Assembly (NCBI GenBank): GCA_024811115.1 | Contig: JAKOGH010000658.1 | Coordinates: 17,961 to 81,960, forward strand | Direction: 5' to 3' | DNA length: 64,000 bases | DNA from: Terana coerulea | Lineage: Eukaryota > Basidiomycota > Agaricomycetes > Polyporales > Phanerochaetaceae | Shown: positions 11,866 through 24,335 of the stretch, piece by piece | Layout: each line of letters opens with the position of its first letter | Numbering within the stretch: the stretch's first letter is position 1 | Made by a program: the position numbers and the translations under genes | Notes under the pieces: generated by a model | The model's input: only the letters and a program-made list of their open reading frames with translations | Told to the model about the DNA's origin: nothing | Database searches by the model: none

Positions 11866-13388
11866 ATGTCAACTATCACAGTAACGTTACCCGTAAATGT
11901 GGCGCCCATGTGAGCCAGCTCTCGGCTCGCTTATGATGTATAATACTCATCTTGGCCTCCTGCACGTAGCGCAGCACCTGTAGTACGTGCTCTAATCGTG
12001 TATACTCTGCACGGGCGCGATGCTGACTTGAAGACAGCTCTTAGGTTACTTTTTAATTGGGGCCTTTTTGGTGCACTATCAGTTCAAGTCTGTAGGTCTT
12101 GTATCTCGACTCCGTTGCGCAGATCACTGCTGAGTATATGATCCTACCTAGACATATATCACATCTCCTTCCCGAAGGATGCTACGAAGATCAAGGCCTT
12201 GGTGTATACCCTGTACTGTATCGAATTGACCCAGACCATCCTTGTCACGCATGACGCCTACAACGCCTATGCGAAATCCTTCGGCAACTTGGCCGAACTG
12301 AACGCGATACAGAACGAATGGCTTGCTGTCCCTGTGTTTAGTAGCATTGGTACGGCCCTCCTTCTGTTCTGGTGTCAATATCACTGAGCTGCTCGAGTAT
12401 AGTCAGCTGTGCGGTGCAAATGTACTATGCTTATCGACTCAAACTTCTCTCTGGGTCTTTGGTGCTGCAGGTCGCTGTATCCTTGGTATGTACAATGCGC
12501 ATATGCGTCCTCTGAATCTCTACAACTGACGGTGAACGGATCTATAGATTGCACTAGCTCAAGGTGTCGCTGGTATCGTGTCGGGCGCCCAGGCATTTGT
12601 GATTGGTAATTTCGCAGACTTGGCCTCAAGAGCGTTCGTGAGCACCGCGGTATGTCTGGGCCCTGAATGACTTCGTATGTTTCTGACATGAACGGCTCCG
12701 ACAGATCTGGCTCGCGGGGTGCGCAATTTGCGACGTTATCATTGCTATATGCATGGCATATCTCGTACGTGTGCTAGAGATTCCGCAGCTCGCACTATAT
12801 TTATCAGCCCATAACAGCTTTCCCGTCGTGATAGCGGAATTCCTCAAACTCACGCGATCGTGACAAAATTGGTCCGTCTGGTTGTTGAGACTGGTTCACT
12901 CACTGGTACGCTACCATCTCTCGTTCCCTGTGCTCACAGAATGCTTATCCCATGCGCAACGTAAGCCACAACGGCAACCATCGACATCATTCTCTACTTC
13001 GCATTCCCGCACAACTCGTACCACGCATGCGTCGCACTCGTTCTGGCCAAGCTGTACTCCAACTCGCTCCTGGTGTTGTTTAACAACCGCGTTCGGATCG
13101 TCGGATCGCGGAACTGGTCTCAAGACAGTTCGTACATGTCGTTTGGCGGACAGGTGAAATCGCAGAAACACGCCTCCAAGCCGACGCCCGTGATGCTCAA
13201 CGCCCGTACCGCGGCCAATGCGCTCAACGGCGTGCAGGTCTCCGAAGAGACTTGGACTGACGCTAATGAGATACCCATGAATGCACAGGTGAGCTTGGTC
13301 AATCGGCGTACAGATTTCGTGTGTTTCTGACCCGTGTCTCTAGCCGTACAGCTCGAAGAAGACGTTGGATCTGCCCGAAGACCTCTAA
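11866..13388 (+). CDS. DUF6534-type seven-helix membrane protein
   Basis: Basidiomycete-expanded integral membrane protein of unknown function. Start ATG at 11866; a short first exon is spliced to LLFNWGLFGALSVQV, the conserved first helix. A second splice restores YIYHISFPKDATKIKALVYT. Then come TQTILVTHDAYNAYAKSFGN, VAGIVSGAQAFVIGNF, the helix AGCAICDVIIAICMAYL, and the conserved end LALVLAKLYSNSLLVLFNNR. A hydrophilic C-tail ends LDLPEDL with a stop at 13386. Motif order and spacing match the family, and every needed intron has GT-AG ends, so the gene looks intact, although I did not fix every exon edge. Two more family members lie in this window (54362 and 61195), none adjacent to another. 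Confidence 0.8.
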
Positions 13389-13964
13389 CGATCGCACATG
13401 ACAATATCCATTATGGGGCTTTTCATGCTTGTGAACTTAAGGTAGACGAGAATATTTATAAGGCACGAGTTGGTTAGTGGATATACATTCTCTTAATATG
13501 TTGTATACTCCTGTTCATTATACTGAGGCGATGTTGCTGAGAAACGATTTATACCTGTACCTGGACGCGCGGGCGGTTTCTCGCATCTGTAACAGCATCC
13601 GCTGCCACAGTCGAGTGGACCTCGTCGGATCACGGCCGCGCGGCAGCTGCGAATTGCTTCCGTGAACGCGCCGGGTTGGCAGCGGACCGCGGTGCGCCTA
13701 GGGATCCCGAGATTACCGGAGCTAGTTCAGCTGCCGGCGTGTGGGCTCTACTACATGACCGCCGAAAGCATGGCGACAATCTGTCGCAGACCAAGGCACC
13801 CGGAAGCCAGTTGCGGTGGCGTTTAGTGTGGATGATTGATGCACTTGTCGGCATGGAGGTATATGAGACATGTAGTCTTGTCGCCATCCTTACTTAACTC
13901 CTTGCACTAGTTTCGCAGTAACCCTGTTCAAACCATCACGACCCTAGGACGCGTCCAGCCTACT
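13389..13964. other. intergenic; promoter region of the GMC gene at 13965
   Basis: 576 bp between two plus-strand genes. It must contain the 3' end of the DUF6534-type gene and the promoter of the secreted GMC gene. No clear TATA box or repeat was seen. Confidence 0.4.
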
Positions 13965-16299
13965 ATGCTCGCTCTTTCTGTGGCCGTCCTTGCTTTGGCA
14001 CATTTGGCTGCAGCTAACGTGTACACCAGTGCGTCCCAGTTGCCAAAGTCTACTTACGATTTTGTTGTCGTAGGAGGTACGTTCCATTGCCCCATCGCAT
14101 CTGAGACGACCTGATGGTGACCTTCCGCTTGCTGCATAGGTGGAACGGCAGGAAGTGTAGTCGCCGCACGGTTGTCTGAAAATCCAAACTTCTCCGTGCT
14201 GCTCATCGAGGCTGGCGTCTCGTATGTATATAACGAGTGTCAACGTACAAACGCTCACTTCACCACAGGGACGCTGGTCTTCTCAACGTCGAGGTGCCGT
14301 TCCTAGCACCGACCAATGTGCCCTTCTCGGCTCTGACTTGGAACTATACAACCGCGCCACAGCGCGAGTTGAACGACCGCGCAATAACATATGCTAGGGG
14401 ACGTGTGCTGGGAGGCAGCAGCTCAATCAGTACGTGTCAATTTGTGTGGTTATGGCCCCATTTTGTGACAGTCTTTTAGATTTCTTAGCGTATACGAGGG
14501 GCTCCGACGAGGAATATGATCGTTGGGCAGATATTACCGGCGACTCCGGATGGTCATGGCGCGAAGTCTCGCCATATTACCTCAAGGTACGTGCTACAAT
14601 CAGCTGATTCACATTGAACGCCTATGAACCTTTTAAGCAGAACTCTCGTTTGGTTTCTCCTGCAGATAACCACAGCACGGTCGGAGAAGTCAATCCTTCC
14701 AGCCATGGGTATGGTCCACTGGAGATTAGTGTACCAGGATTTCCCACTGAGATCGATGAGCGGGTTATCAATACAAGCAAAGAGTCGGGCCCTGAGTTCC
14801 CATTCAATATTGACATCAATTCCGGGAATGCTGTGGGCGTTGGTGCGTTTAATCTCAATAGTATTGTCCATAGCTGATCCTGGTGTCTGACCATCCTTTC
14901 CTTCCTGAATACTTAGGCTTAACCCAGAGCACAATCGGCGGCGGTCAGCGAAGCAGTGCCTCCTCGGCATATCTTCAGCCGAATTTAGGCAGAAAGAACC
15001 TCGACATTCTCGTACAGAACACAGTTACTAGGTTAATCTCAACCGGCACTTCTCGTGGATGCCTCACTCTCAAGAAAGTGGAGTTCTCCGCGGGCCCGAC
15101 AGGTATGTGCTTGTCGCTCCCCCCTGTGCAGTGTAAAGGCTTATACAGTAAATGATATTAGCTCCGCGATCAACTGTGACAGCAACTAACGAGGTGATCC
15201 TTTCGGCGGGATCGATCGGTACACCACAGATCCTCATGCTATCTGGCATTGGCGACTCAACGACGCTCAAGAAATTCGGTATCCAGCCTCTCGTCAATCT
15301 GCCAGACGTCGGCCAAAATCTTCAGGACCACCCGATCCTCACCAACTATTGGGCGGTTAGCTCCAACGGCACCTACGACGACGTGTTGCGAAACCTGACC
15401 CTGCTCACGGACGACTTAGCGCAATGGGAGTCCAGCAAGACAGGCCTGTTCACGGACTCTCCTGTGAGCGCGCTGGCGTTCTTGCGTCTGCCGAGCAACG
15501 CATCCATTTTTGCCAATGTATCTGATCCAACTGCAGGTGCGTATAGCAAGTTCTTGACCGGTGGAAATTAGCTGATCCCACTGTTTTCCAGGACCTCAAA
15601 GCGCACACATGGAACTGTTGTTCTCTGTGAGTGCGCAATTCGCGGTATTATGAGCTGTATTGATCCACCAACCAGGATGGTTACGGCGCCACTGTGGATC
15701 CTCAGCCTCCTACCGGCCATTTCCTCACCATCTTCACTGCTGTGGTCTCACCTCTATCTCGTGAGTACTTCCCTGGGCGGCAGCGCTTTCCCCTCTGATC
15801 CATTTCGTTAGGTGGGTCTATTACACTCGCGTCGTCCGATCCATTTGCCTTCCCGGTCATAGACCCTCAATTCTTCTCATCGCCATTCGATCAATACACA
15901 ATGGTACAGGCGATCAAGACGGCTCGTACTTTTGTTGAGAGGCCTCCTTGGAACGGCTTCATTGTCTCGCGTTCCGGCACTGTCGGCAGTACCGAGACGG
16001 ATGCAGAGATCCTTGCCGCTGCGCGGGAGGAGGTAGTTACTATCTGGCACCCGACCTCGACCGCGAGTATGTCGCCCAAAAACGCCTCTCGGGGCGTGGT
16101 AGACCCGGATTTATTGGTCAAAGGCACGTGTGGCCTACGAGTGGTTGACGCCTCCGTCATTGTGAGTACACTAGATCCATGCACGCGTTGAAGGCTAAAG
16201 CTTTGTGCGCAGCCTAAGATTCCCGCTGCGCACCCCATTGCAGCCATATACATCGTTGCTGAACGTGCAGCAGATTTAATCAAGGAGACGTGGACATGA
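13965..16299 (+). CDS. secreted GMC oxidoreductase, aryl-alcohol-oxidase type
   Basis: FAD enzyme that likely oxidises aromatic or aliphatic alcohols outside the cell and makes hydrogen peroxide. The ATG at 13965 opens a signal peptide ([17 protein letters not shown]), followed by the FAD motif YDFVVVGG split by an intron before [11 protein letters not shown]. Further on are [18 protein letters not shown] (first GMC signature), [39 protein letters not shown], and [17 protein letters not shown] (second signature). The two active-site histidines are in [13 protein letters not shown] and [18 protein letters not shown]. The stop is at 16297-16299. About nine short introns with GT-AG ends separate the blocks and no inactivating change was seen. 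The order and FAD motifs fit aryl-alcohol oxidase or a close pyranose-dehydrogenase-like relative; the substrate cannot be told from sequence. Confidence 0.88.
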
Positions 16300-17538
16300 A
16301 TGTTGGGCTAGGCTTCTTTCGTTATCATACATTTAATACTTTATTTATAAAAGGTGCTTAGCCTGACGTACATCATAATATCTGTAGACCGTCCATGGCC
16401 GGATTAGGTGCCATCAGGCTTTGTGGCGTCGAAGGCCACGTGGATTGGCTGAGCCTTTCCTCAAAACTCTTCGGCGTGGGTCGCAAAGATCCGAATGAAC
16501 GTGGCTACGACGAATAAACACACGAAGAACGGCAGAAAAAGTGCGAATTAAACGCGAGTTGTTCCCATGTTCTGACTCCCTATACCTCGGCCGCATCCGC
16601 AACGTCCTGCTCGCCTTGTGCCCTTTACGCCGACCGCGCGCAAGGCATTCGCATAGAGCTCGAGAAGCTTCGCCACCGTATTTCTAGATATGTCTTTATG
16701 ATGTGGGTAAACATGGCCACGCAGACGCGCTTCTGGCCTTTGTGGCACAACAGGTTTTGAGTTGAGATATCGAGCTGAGGAAAGCAGCCGTGCCCAAGTC
16801 AACGCGACGGAAGTATCGTGTAACACTAGCAACATCCTAGAGGCGATTAGGCGATGGGCAGTCGGCCAGTCAAAGATCCACGGAAGGCACCGCGAGGCCG
16901 TCATAAAACCATCTCACTAGACGAGGTCGACATTATAGGGCTCGTGTAATTGTGGTCCATACGGTGGTAAACACCAGGCGATAGCACCTGACAGCAGAGT
17001 GTGCGAGTTAGCGTCAGGGCAGCCGTACGCTAACCCGCGTGAAAGCAGACGGGCGTATGGTATCGTGATTCCAGGTCCAACGGGTGCACGTACTAACTGT
17101 GCATGTTCTCGACTGCCGTTCTACGATAACAGGCAGCCTAGACGACCGGGGACCGGGATAAATCGTTGCAGTACCAATGACAGGAGTGCGAGATCAAGGT
17201 CTGGTTCGTTCTTCAGCGCGGGCGTCGCTGCTGATCCTCAAGTGAAGCGTCGAATGCATTACTTTGAAGTTTGCAGACCGTCAGCACCCCTCAGCCAACG
17301 ATTGTTGCACTAAACACACCTATGATACCCATATCTCATTATCCAGCCCTAACGATCGCCTTCAGCGTTGCCATGACTGTCGCCCAAGGGGAACAAGGAG
17401 AAGGGTTGGGCGACTAGGACCAGTACTCTCCGGACCTAGGATCGCCGTTCGACGAGAACACGTGGTGTTAAGTTCGCGTAACAGAGGTACGACGATGAGA
17501 ATGCAAGGAGTGATCGTGCGATTCAAAGGTCCCTTGAA
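16300..17538. other. intergenic; possible small membrane protein remnant on minus strand
   Basis: Mostly featureless. On the minus strand at about 16570-16410 there is a hydrophobic stretch (FALFLPFFVCLFVVATFIRI) followed by a polar tail, broken by stops. It could be an old small membrane protein but is weakly supported. An 8-bp inverted repeat GTTAGCGT/ACGCTAAC lies at 17007-17034. Confidence 0.3.
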
Positions 17539-17543
17539 CTTTT

Positions 17544-17751
17544 TATCAAAATAAGGTCTTGGGGACGGCACGGGCACTCGCGCATAACGTCGAGGACGGT
17601 AAGAGTGATGGTGTGCAGCACCCGAGAGGGTGCAAATGCGTAAGGGATAGGTACAAGTATGTGAGTGACCTATATACGTTCACGAGTAGTGTCCGGGTGC
17701 AGTAAGCATAGTAACGGTACCTTAATAACACTAAAATACCGAAATCTGACA
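17544..17751 (-). repeat. TRIM 3' LTR (left copy)
   Basis: 208 bp, nearly identical to 18705-18910. Differences are mainly single-base changes and two one-base gaps (for example at the positions of GGGCACTCGCGC versus GGGCACTGCGC). Confidence 0.92.
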
Positions 17752-18704
17752 CTCCCCTTCAAGCCCTGCAGTGAGAAGACAAGCTGTAGAGGCTTGCAGC
17801 GAAAGAACAAGAGAGCAAGGGTAAAGGGAGATATAAAAGAATGATTGTGGATATGGGGTTCAATGGATATGTGCAAAGCAAGACTTAGGGACATGGGGCG
17901 AGATGAAGGTGACAAATGGGGGTAGACAAAAACTCAATCCAACTGAGAACGTACGAGGGCAAAGACCGAACGCGCATCCGAACACATCGGATGGCGCACC
18001 AAATCGCGCGAGTACTCCGACTCCAGCGCGTGCATCAAGCCAACACTTGGCGATGCTGGTCACCCAATCCAGGGGACGGTGGCACGCATGCCGTGCACAA
18101 CAGCGCTCACCTCGCAAGGGAGCCTGTTTGCGTCTGCACCTCGATACAACCAGGAGTATCCAACTCCTAACCCTAGACCATATACTTGTCCACCAATCGC
18201 AGATGGCGCTCTTGAAGGCGCGCGAGTGCTTGCGGAAGGACGCACGGATGAACGAACGAGGATGCTGACAGTCGGGATATCAGCGACGCGTCGGTATCGA
18301 GTCCTCTTCAGGACACTGATCGGATAGGCGGCGACGGCGGCGGGACAGCTCAGCGCATGAGCGTCGACGAAAGCACGATGGGCCGCGAGATCAACTCGAC
18401 CGAATGACGACGGGAGTGGCGCAGGCAGGCACGGCTGCCGCGCTGGATGAACGGATGGAGCTCAGGCCAGGAACGGCTAGCGAGCGATGAGCGGATTTGG
18501 CGCAGCGAAGCGCCGAGAGTCACAGAGGGCGGTGTCGGCCGACGGCGACGCAAAAGTCGTACGAAGGGTGTGGTCGACAGCGAGAGCGACGTGGGGAATA
18601 GCGACGGGGCCATGGAATGAACGAGAGGTCCCCAAGAGTGTCGGTCGAAGGGGTAAGAGACCGACGGACGGCTTTGGTGCCGGGAGCCAACCGGGACGCG
18701 TTTG

Positions 18705-18910
18705 TATCAAAATAAGGTCTTGGGGACGGCGCGGGCACTGCGCATAACGTCGAGGACGGTAAGAGTGATGGTGTGCAGCACCCGAGAGGGTGCAAACGCG
18801 TAAGGGATAGGTACAAGTATGTGAGTGACCTATATACGTTACGAGTAGTGTCCGGGTGCAGTAAGCATAGTAACGGTACCTTAATAACACTAAAATACCG
18901 AAATCTGACA
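18705..18910 (-). repeat. TRIM 5' LTR (right copy)
   Basis: 206-bp direct copy of the left LTR; on the minus strand it is the 5' LTR. The minus-strand sequence TGGCTCCCGGCAC lies about 14 nt inside it and could be a tRNA-primer site, but the tRNA was not identified. Confidence 0.9.
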
Positions 18911-18915
18911 CTTTT

Positions 18916-20431
18916 CGCAAGCCATCCGCCGACATGCATGATTTCAGTGTTGATCGTCGAATTGATCGTCGAAGGTTGGTTCGGGAGGTACGGACGTCTG
19001 CAAGCCATGAGCACGCCTCATACGATATAAGTACTTGACATACCTCAATCTCGCAGCTCTCCCCCTTAACCTTTAGAACTCTGCTGCGATATTGTCCCGA
19101 CCTCGTCCCAACCTGACAACCTGATACCGCGTAGCTATTCACGAGGAACGCGTGGGTGAGAATACACCAAGTCATGGGCATGAGACAGCTCACCGGCTGT
19201 GTATTGTATGCAGGTATAGTCTGAGAGGGAAAGGTTGGCTACCTAGCGAGGCGAACAGAACGAGGGTGAGGAGGTCGATGGCTTGGCTCGGAAGCGCAGT
19301 GTGCGAGCGGTGACTACCAGCCTGGCAGAAGTTGGCATTGTGCACGTCGCTCTATGGCACAGCCGCCAAACGCAGAGAGATATCGCAGGTAACGGCAGGG
19401 GAGGGGGAGAGGGCAGAGAAAAGGTATGCAGAAGCTCATGGTGCAAACGCGTCGACACGTGGATAAGTCAAGGTTAGGGTTTGCCAAACAGACGCTTAAT
19501 TGGCGCTTAATTGGCGCTTACTATTTCTGCTATCATTTTTTGTTGTTCTCTCAACCCCACGTCGCAGCTCACTACCATCCCCTCGTGCTGCACCAGGTCA
19601 AGAAAGCAAGTACTGGAGACTTTTCACCTTGACAGGCTGGTCATTGATGTGGCTCGACTCCGCTACCACACGCGGTTGAATCGCTGTCCGTAGGACCGTG
19701 TAGAAAGCAATACCTACAGGTTATGGGTCCTCAAACTCAAGGCCTCAAACTCGGAGGCCGAAGCGGGTTCGCACATCGGCTTTCTGCTCTCCGAGTCGGG
19801 TGTCTGTAGCAATATTTGAGACGCTCGTCGCCTCCATCAGCGCACGAAGCTGCGGCGAGGTAAGCACGATGAGTCCACTCTTGTCCTCCTCCAGCGAGCG
19901 TTGAACACCCTATGTTTTGCAGTTATTGACGTCTTCATTGTCTATGCTGCTGTCTGTCTTTGCTGGAAAGACACAGCACCATTTTCTTCCGCGGCAAAAT
20001 TGTGACCGTTTCCCATACACGCAGCCGCTCCAGGCCAAAAACCAGTTCGTTACACACCGACGCCCGTTTCCCGACATTGTCACCTAATTTTCCCTGCACT
20101 AGCAGAACAACTCGCCGGCAGGAATGCGATTGTTCCATCGTTGTGCCCTACTGAAGATAGCGACAAAAAGGCCTTCTGACTGACTCCGACCGTGAAGCGG
20201 GCGTTGGCTTCAAGCGTCTGGAGGCAAGCGCCGGTGTGCTCGGTTGCACGTGAAATCAAATCCCGAGAGCCACCCTGGACGTCGTACCATTAATAGAACG
20301 AGTAGCGCATTTAATACCCGGGAAACGACCAGTGGGACTGCCATCCAACCCTGCTCCCGCTATTGTCTCTTCTTCCACCCCAGCTTCGACCCTCCTCCCC
20401 CTAGTTCTCTATCGAAGATTCCGCGCACGCC
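18916..20431. other. intergenic, no gene recognised
   Basis: Minus-strand open frames around 18920-19190 and 19243-19458 show no family motif. The last few hundred bases, pyrimidine-rich up to the ATG at 20432, are the likely promoter and 5' UTR of the aldo-keto reductase. Confidence 0.4.
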
Positions 20432-21911
20432 ATGGCATTCGCCCCTGCCCCAGATCCCGCTACACCTCTCGGGCGGTATCGAAGATTGTCGCCACACGCG
20501 GGCATTTTCGTCTCACCACTGCAGCTCGGGACAATGAGTCTGGGATCGAAATGGCCGCGTGTCGGTACGACGGAGAAGGAGGCGGCTTTTAAGTACCTGG
20601 ACGCGTTCTTCGAGGCTGGCGGGAACTTTATTGACTGTGCGAACTTCTAGTATGTCTCATTCCTGTACATTCTAGCGCACAACTGACGCGAATATCAGCC
20701 AGAATGGAGAAAGCGAAGAGTGGATTGGAGAGTGGATGGAAGCGAGGGGTAATCGTGATCAGCTCGTCATCGCCACAAAGGTGTGTTAGGAGCTGCAGCT
20801 TAGCGTCGGCACATGTTGCTCATTGACGCATTTCAACAGTATAGTGGAAACTGGCAAATCGGAAATCCAAACATCAAGACGGCTGCAGGCTTTATCGGCA
20901 ACAATGTGAAGTCGATGAAGCTGAGCCTCGAGGCCAGCTTGAAGAAGCTCCGCACGACGTACATCGACATCTTCTATGTGCACTGGTGGGACTGGACGAC
21001 GTCCGTGGAGGAGGTCATGGACGGCTTGTACAGCCTGGTTGGACAAGGCAAAATCTTGTACTTGGTGAGTCCACTGTTTCTTTCCTCTGGACGAGTGATT
21101 GAACCAACGTGGTAGGGTGCCAGCAATTTACCGGCGTTCAGGGTCGCGCAAGCCAACCAATACGCTCGCGACCATGGTAGACCGCAGTTCGTTATCTACC
21201 AGGGCGAATGGAACGTGCTCAGCCGCGACGTCGAACGCGAGATCCTGCCGCTCTGTCGCGCAGATGGTACGGTTCCTTTCTGTTTGCCCCATGTATGCAA
21301 GCCGCTCACAGCCCTTTAGGCATGGCGTTCGCGCCTTGGAACATGTTCGCCGCCGGAAAGCTGCGCACGGACGCTGAGGAAGCAGAGCGCGAGCAGAGTG
21401 GAGCCGAAGGGCGTGCGGGATACAGCAACACTTGGAAGCGCAACGAGCTGGAGCGCAAGGTTTGCGGAGTGCTCGAGCAGGTTGCAGCTGACGTGGGAGC
21501 CACGAACATTCGCAGTGGTGCGTACCCTGCGCAACTGCTGTCTCATGCAACCTCGCTGAAACTAACTCGTCGTAGTCCTTATTGCCTATCATTTGCATAA
21601 GCAACCTTACGTCTTTCCCATTCTCGGCGGCAACAAGACCGCGCACCTCCACTCCAACATTGACGGGCTGACTGTCTCACTCACTGCCGAGCAGATTCAA
21701 CAAATTGAGAGTGCCATACCATTTGACATTGGCTATCCTCTGAAGTATACGGTAAGCTTTGCCTTTGCTCAGACATGGAAGGTCGTGTTGGGCTGATCTC
21801 GCCGGCGAATTTTAGGGAGATGGATCGGTGCCTAACCACAACAATCGTGCCGCTATCTACTGCGAGGTCGAGCCCTTCCCGGCTCCTATCCCTGCTGCTC
21901 CGAAACAGTAG
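20432..21911 (+). CDS. aldo-keto reductase, aryl-alcohol dehydrogenase (AAD) type
   Basis: NADPH-dependent reductase of the fungal AAD/norsolorinate-reductase group, which reduces aryl aldehydes to alcohols in the cytosol. Seven exons join in frame: 20432-20649, 20699-20780, 20840-21064, 21116-21266, 21320-21517, 21576-21751, 21816-21911. They total 1146 nt, giving 381 residues, the usual length. All introns are GT-AG. The AKR tetrad is visible: Asp and Tyr in [19 protein letters not shown], Lys in LVIATKYSGNW, His in [12 protein letters not shown]. Later motifs include [19 protein letters not shown] and [14 protein letters not shown] sequence ([11 protein letters not shown]). The C-terminus ends APIPAAPKQ. 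No damage is seen. With the GMC oxidases upstream it could close an aryl-alcohol/aldehyde cycle feeding hydrogen peroxide to lignin-degrading peroxidases; that link is inference. Confidence 0.92.
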
Positions 21912-22318
21912 ACACGTTCTTGTCAAATGTACCAAATATCACGAATGTAAACTATCCGACTCTGTCACGATCTACGTCTGTGGTTGTCCGTATCGCATAT
22001 TGGCTTTCCAACATTGTTGACCAAATGACCGGCTGCAAGCAAACGGTAACAGCTCTGTACTGTCCTTTCACACTCCTCTCCGAGTCTTTCAGCTGCCAGG
22101 CTACACACCTATAGGTTGGACTATTGACTGGGAAAGCCGTGAAGGGTATTCATCAAATGGAGGACAGTAACAACGTGCATTCAATTGTGCAGAGTGTTTT
22201 ACACCTGTACGACTCTGGTCTACTTTTGTTTAGCTGATTACGAGCCGGCAAGACGTATACTTGGTACCATCCTCCAAAAGAAGAGTCAAATTTCGCTGCA
22301 AACTGGGCATGAGTAGCA
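21912..22318. other. intergenic between convergent genes
   Basis: About 400 bp between the stop of the aldo-keto reductase and the stop of the minus-strand acyltransferase. It holds both 3' ends; nothing else recognised. Confidence 0.4.
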
Positions 22319-24146
22319 CTAATTATTGTCAAGAATGTGCATGACGTTCGCAGTGATGTCGTTGAGCACGGCGTCCAGGTAAGCCTGGTCATAAACGTCC
22401 GTAGCCTGCGTTCCTCAGTTGTAGTACCCTGCAACAGTACGAGTTTCGGACGACTCACATTGATTTGAAAGTGTAGGCGATCGTCCCAGCTCCACGCATG
22501 CATCGACCTGATACACATTGTCAGTACACACACCGTGTACATAGGAACGGGGAGCTTACGGCCGCCGCAGACTCGTCCAACGGTTGCCGAACTTGATACC
22601 CAAGACTTCCACAACCGACTCGCCGCTTTCCGCAGGCCAGAACCGCTGGACTTGCTGATCGACCGCCCCGAGGTTCGTCATGATCGGGGCGTGCGGGCTG
22701 CGCTGGATAGAGTACGCCGGTCGGTCGATGACATCCGCGAACACCAGGTTCGGCTTGGCGATCCACGCTTGGTACTGCGCGCGGATAGTGGCCATGAGCC
22801 CGATCAGCCAGTGGCGGGGGTTGAGTCTGGCGGAAGGGTGTCGAGCCGCGCCACGACGGGGACGAAGGTGAGATGGGAGGTGATGTACTTCGCCTCGTCG
22901 TGATCGGGTGGGAAGTATCGCTCCAATGATATTCTAAAGCCAACACAATGAGCACAAGTAAAGGTGAAGTGTTTGTAGACGACGTACGCGCTCAAGTCCA
23001 GCGTGACATGTGCCTCTCGAGCAGGAATAGTGCGACCTGGTAGGGCGGCAAGAACGACTGCTGCCTCGCACAAGTAGCCGACGGAGAATCCAAGGGCTTT
23101 GAGCCGAGCGCGCACCGCGAGGAAGTGCTTTGGTCTAGAATACGGTGCACTCGCACGGGACGTCCCGAATTCTGGATATGATTCCTCTGCGGGGAAACCC
23201 AAGGCTTTCCTGAAGTACAGTGAGCATTCAGTACGAGTGCGTGCGATACGAAAAGTAAGGAAGTCTGCACGCACGCTTGACATTTTCAGGTGCTCGGGCA
23301 CGTCGAGCTCGCGCAGGTCTGGCTGGTAATCCCGTGGCTTACCCATGATAGTCGGAATGTCTGCAGGAAGGCTGGCAATTTCGGTCCCGAAGGTCGCGTC
23401 CGCTAGAGGCGGCAGGTATCTCTGCTTAGAGAGCTCGTCGAGGATGCAGCAAAATATACTCCAAGTCGGGCGTGCGTCCAGGATAGCATGGGTGCCATGA
23501 ACGTAGAAGGAATGCGATCCGTCTTGACGCAGAAGCAGGTGGAATCCACAGTACTGCCTGATGCCAGGGACGGGCTCGTACGGAAGACGCGTTTGATTGG
23601 TTTGAGTGATGAATTCCTCATCCGTCGGAGCTGGATTGTGAACTGTGAGGGAGCCTTTTGCCCAGGCGGAGCCGTCCGCATGATTTGCAAGGGGTCTGTA
23701 CACCCAGCGCCAGCCGGCGGGGTTCTCAGGACTGGTTTCCATGTCGGCAGCGATGAGTGGCGTGAAGAGCCTGCGGTCAACGGTCAGCGCTTACCACGTC
23801 ACTATGACGCTAACTGAGCGTACCGAAGATGAATGAGGGCATCCAAGATAGCCTCCTTAACGTCGAGTATGGTAGTCTTGAACGTGAAGCCAATACACAC
23901 ATCGCCTTGACTGTTCCAGAGATCTGAGTCAGCAGCGAGGAGTGAATCGCGTCATGGACTGCGTACCCATCGTCGTGCGTTCTCATCGCAGCCATGCGAG
24001 CTTCAGAGCAAACAAGAGGTCTATACTGAGCTTGTTAATTTGATGTGCACGCTTGGATATCAAAATTCGCCATCAACGAACCTCACGTAATACCCCAAGT
24101 CCGTCTGAGTCCATCCAGCGGGTACAAGGGCAATAGCGCACGCCAT
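22319..24146 (-). pseudogene. HXXXD acyltransferase (Tri3-like CAT fold), one frameshift
   Basis: CoA-dependent acyltransferase-like protein of the chloramphenicol-acetyltransferase/condensation superfamily, related to fungal 15-O-acetyltransferase Tri3. The ATG at 24146-24144 starts MACAIALVPAGWTQTDLGYY; introns then join YRPLVCSEARMAAMRTH, LWNSQGDVCIGFTFKTTILD and the long exon from 23755. The active-site motif is HAILD in SFYVHGTHAILDARPT. Farther on are KALGFSVGYLCEAAVVLAAL and FADVIDRPAYSIQ. The last exon ends NVMHILDNN with a stop at 22321-22319. Frame is lost near 22828 in a C-rich run, where sequence must slip to reach PRHWLIGLMATIRAQY; this is one mutation or a base-call error, since both sides are well conserved. 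It converges with the aldo-keto reductase, so a small secondary-metabolism pairing is possible. Confidence 0.75.
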
Positions 24147-24335
24147 CTGTAGGTCTACAGGTCGAGGGGAAGCTATGGGACGATTGGACCCCGAGATCAT
24201 CTGTGCGCGGACGTTTTCGTTCAGTATATATGGTACTCAGGGTTCTTCTATCACGAACTTGCCAACGAACATGATCTTGTCACATGCACGTTCTACTCGT
24301 CACTTACGGCTTGTTGTGCCGAGAGTCAAATGATT

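Larger units (their letters stand above)
17544..18910 (-). mobile_element. TRIM-like miniature LTR retroelement, 1367 bp
   Basis: Two direct copies of a ~207-bp LTR (17544-17751 and 18705-18910) enclose ~950 bp with no recognisable coding sequence. On the minus strand the LTR reads TGTCAGATTTCGG ... TTTTGATA. A perfect 5-bp target duplication CTTTT flanks it (17539-17543 and 18911-18915). A purine-rich tract, GAAGGGGAG on the minus strand, sits just upstream of the 3' LTR as a polypurine tract. Small size, near-identical LTRs and lack of gag/pol are the definition of a TRIM; transposition would need enzymes from another element. Near-identity of the LTRs suggests recent insertion. Confidence 0.9.
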
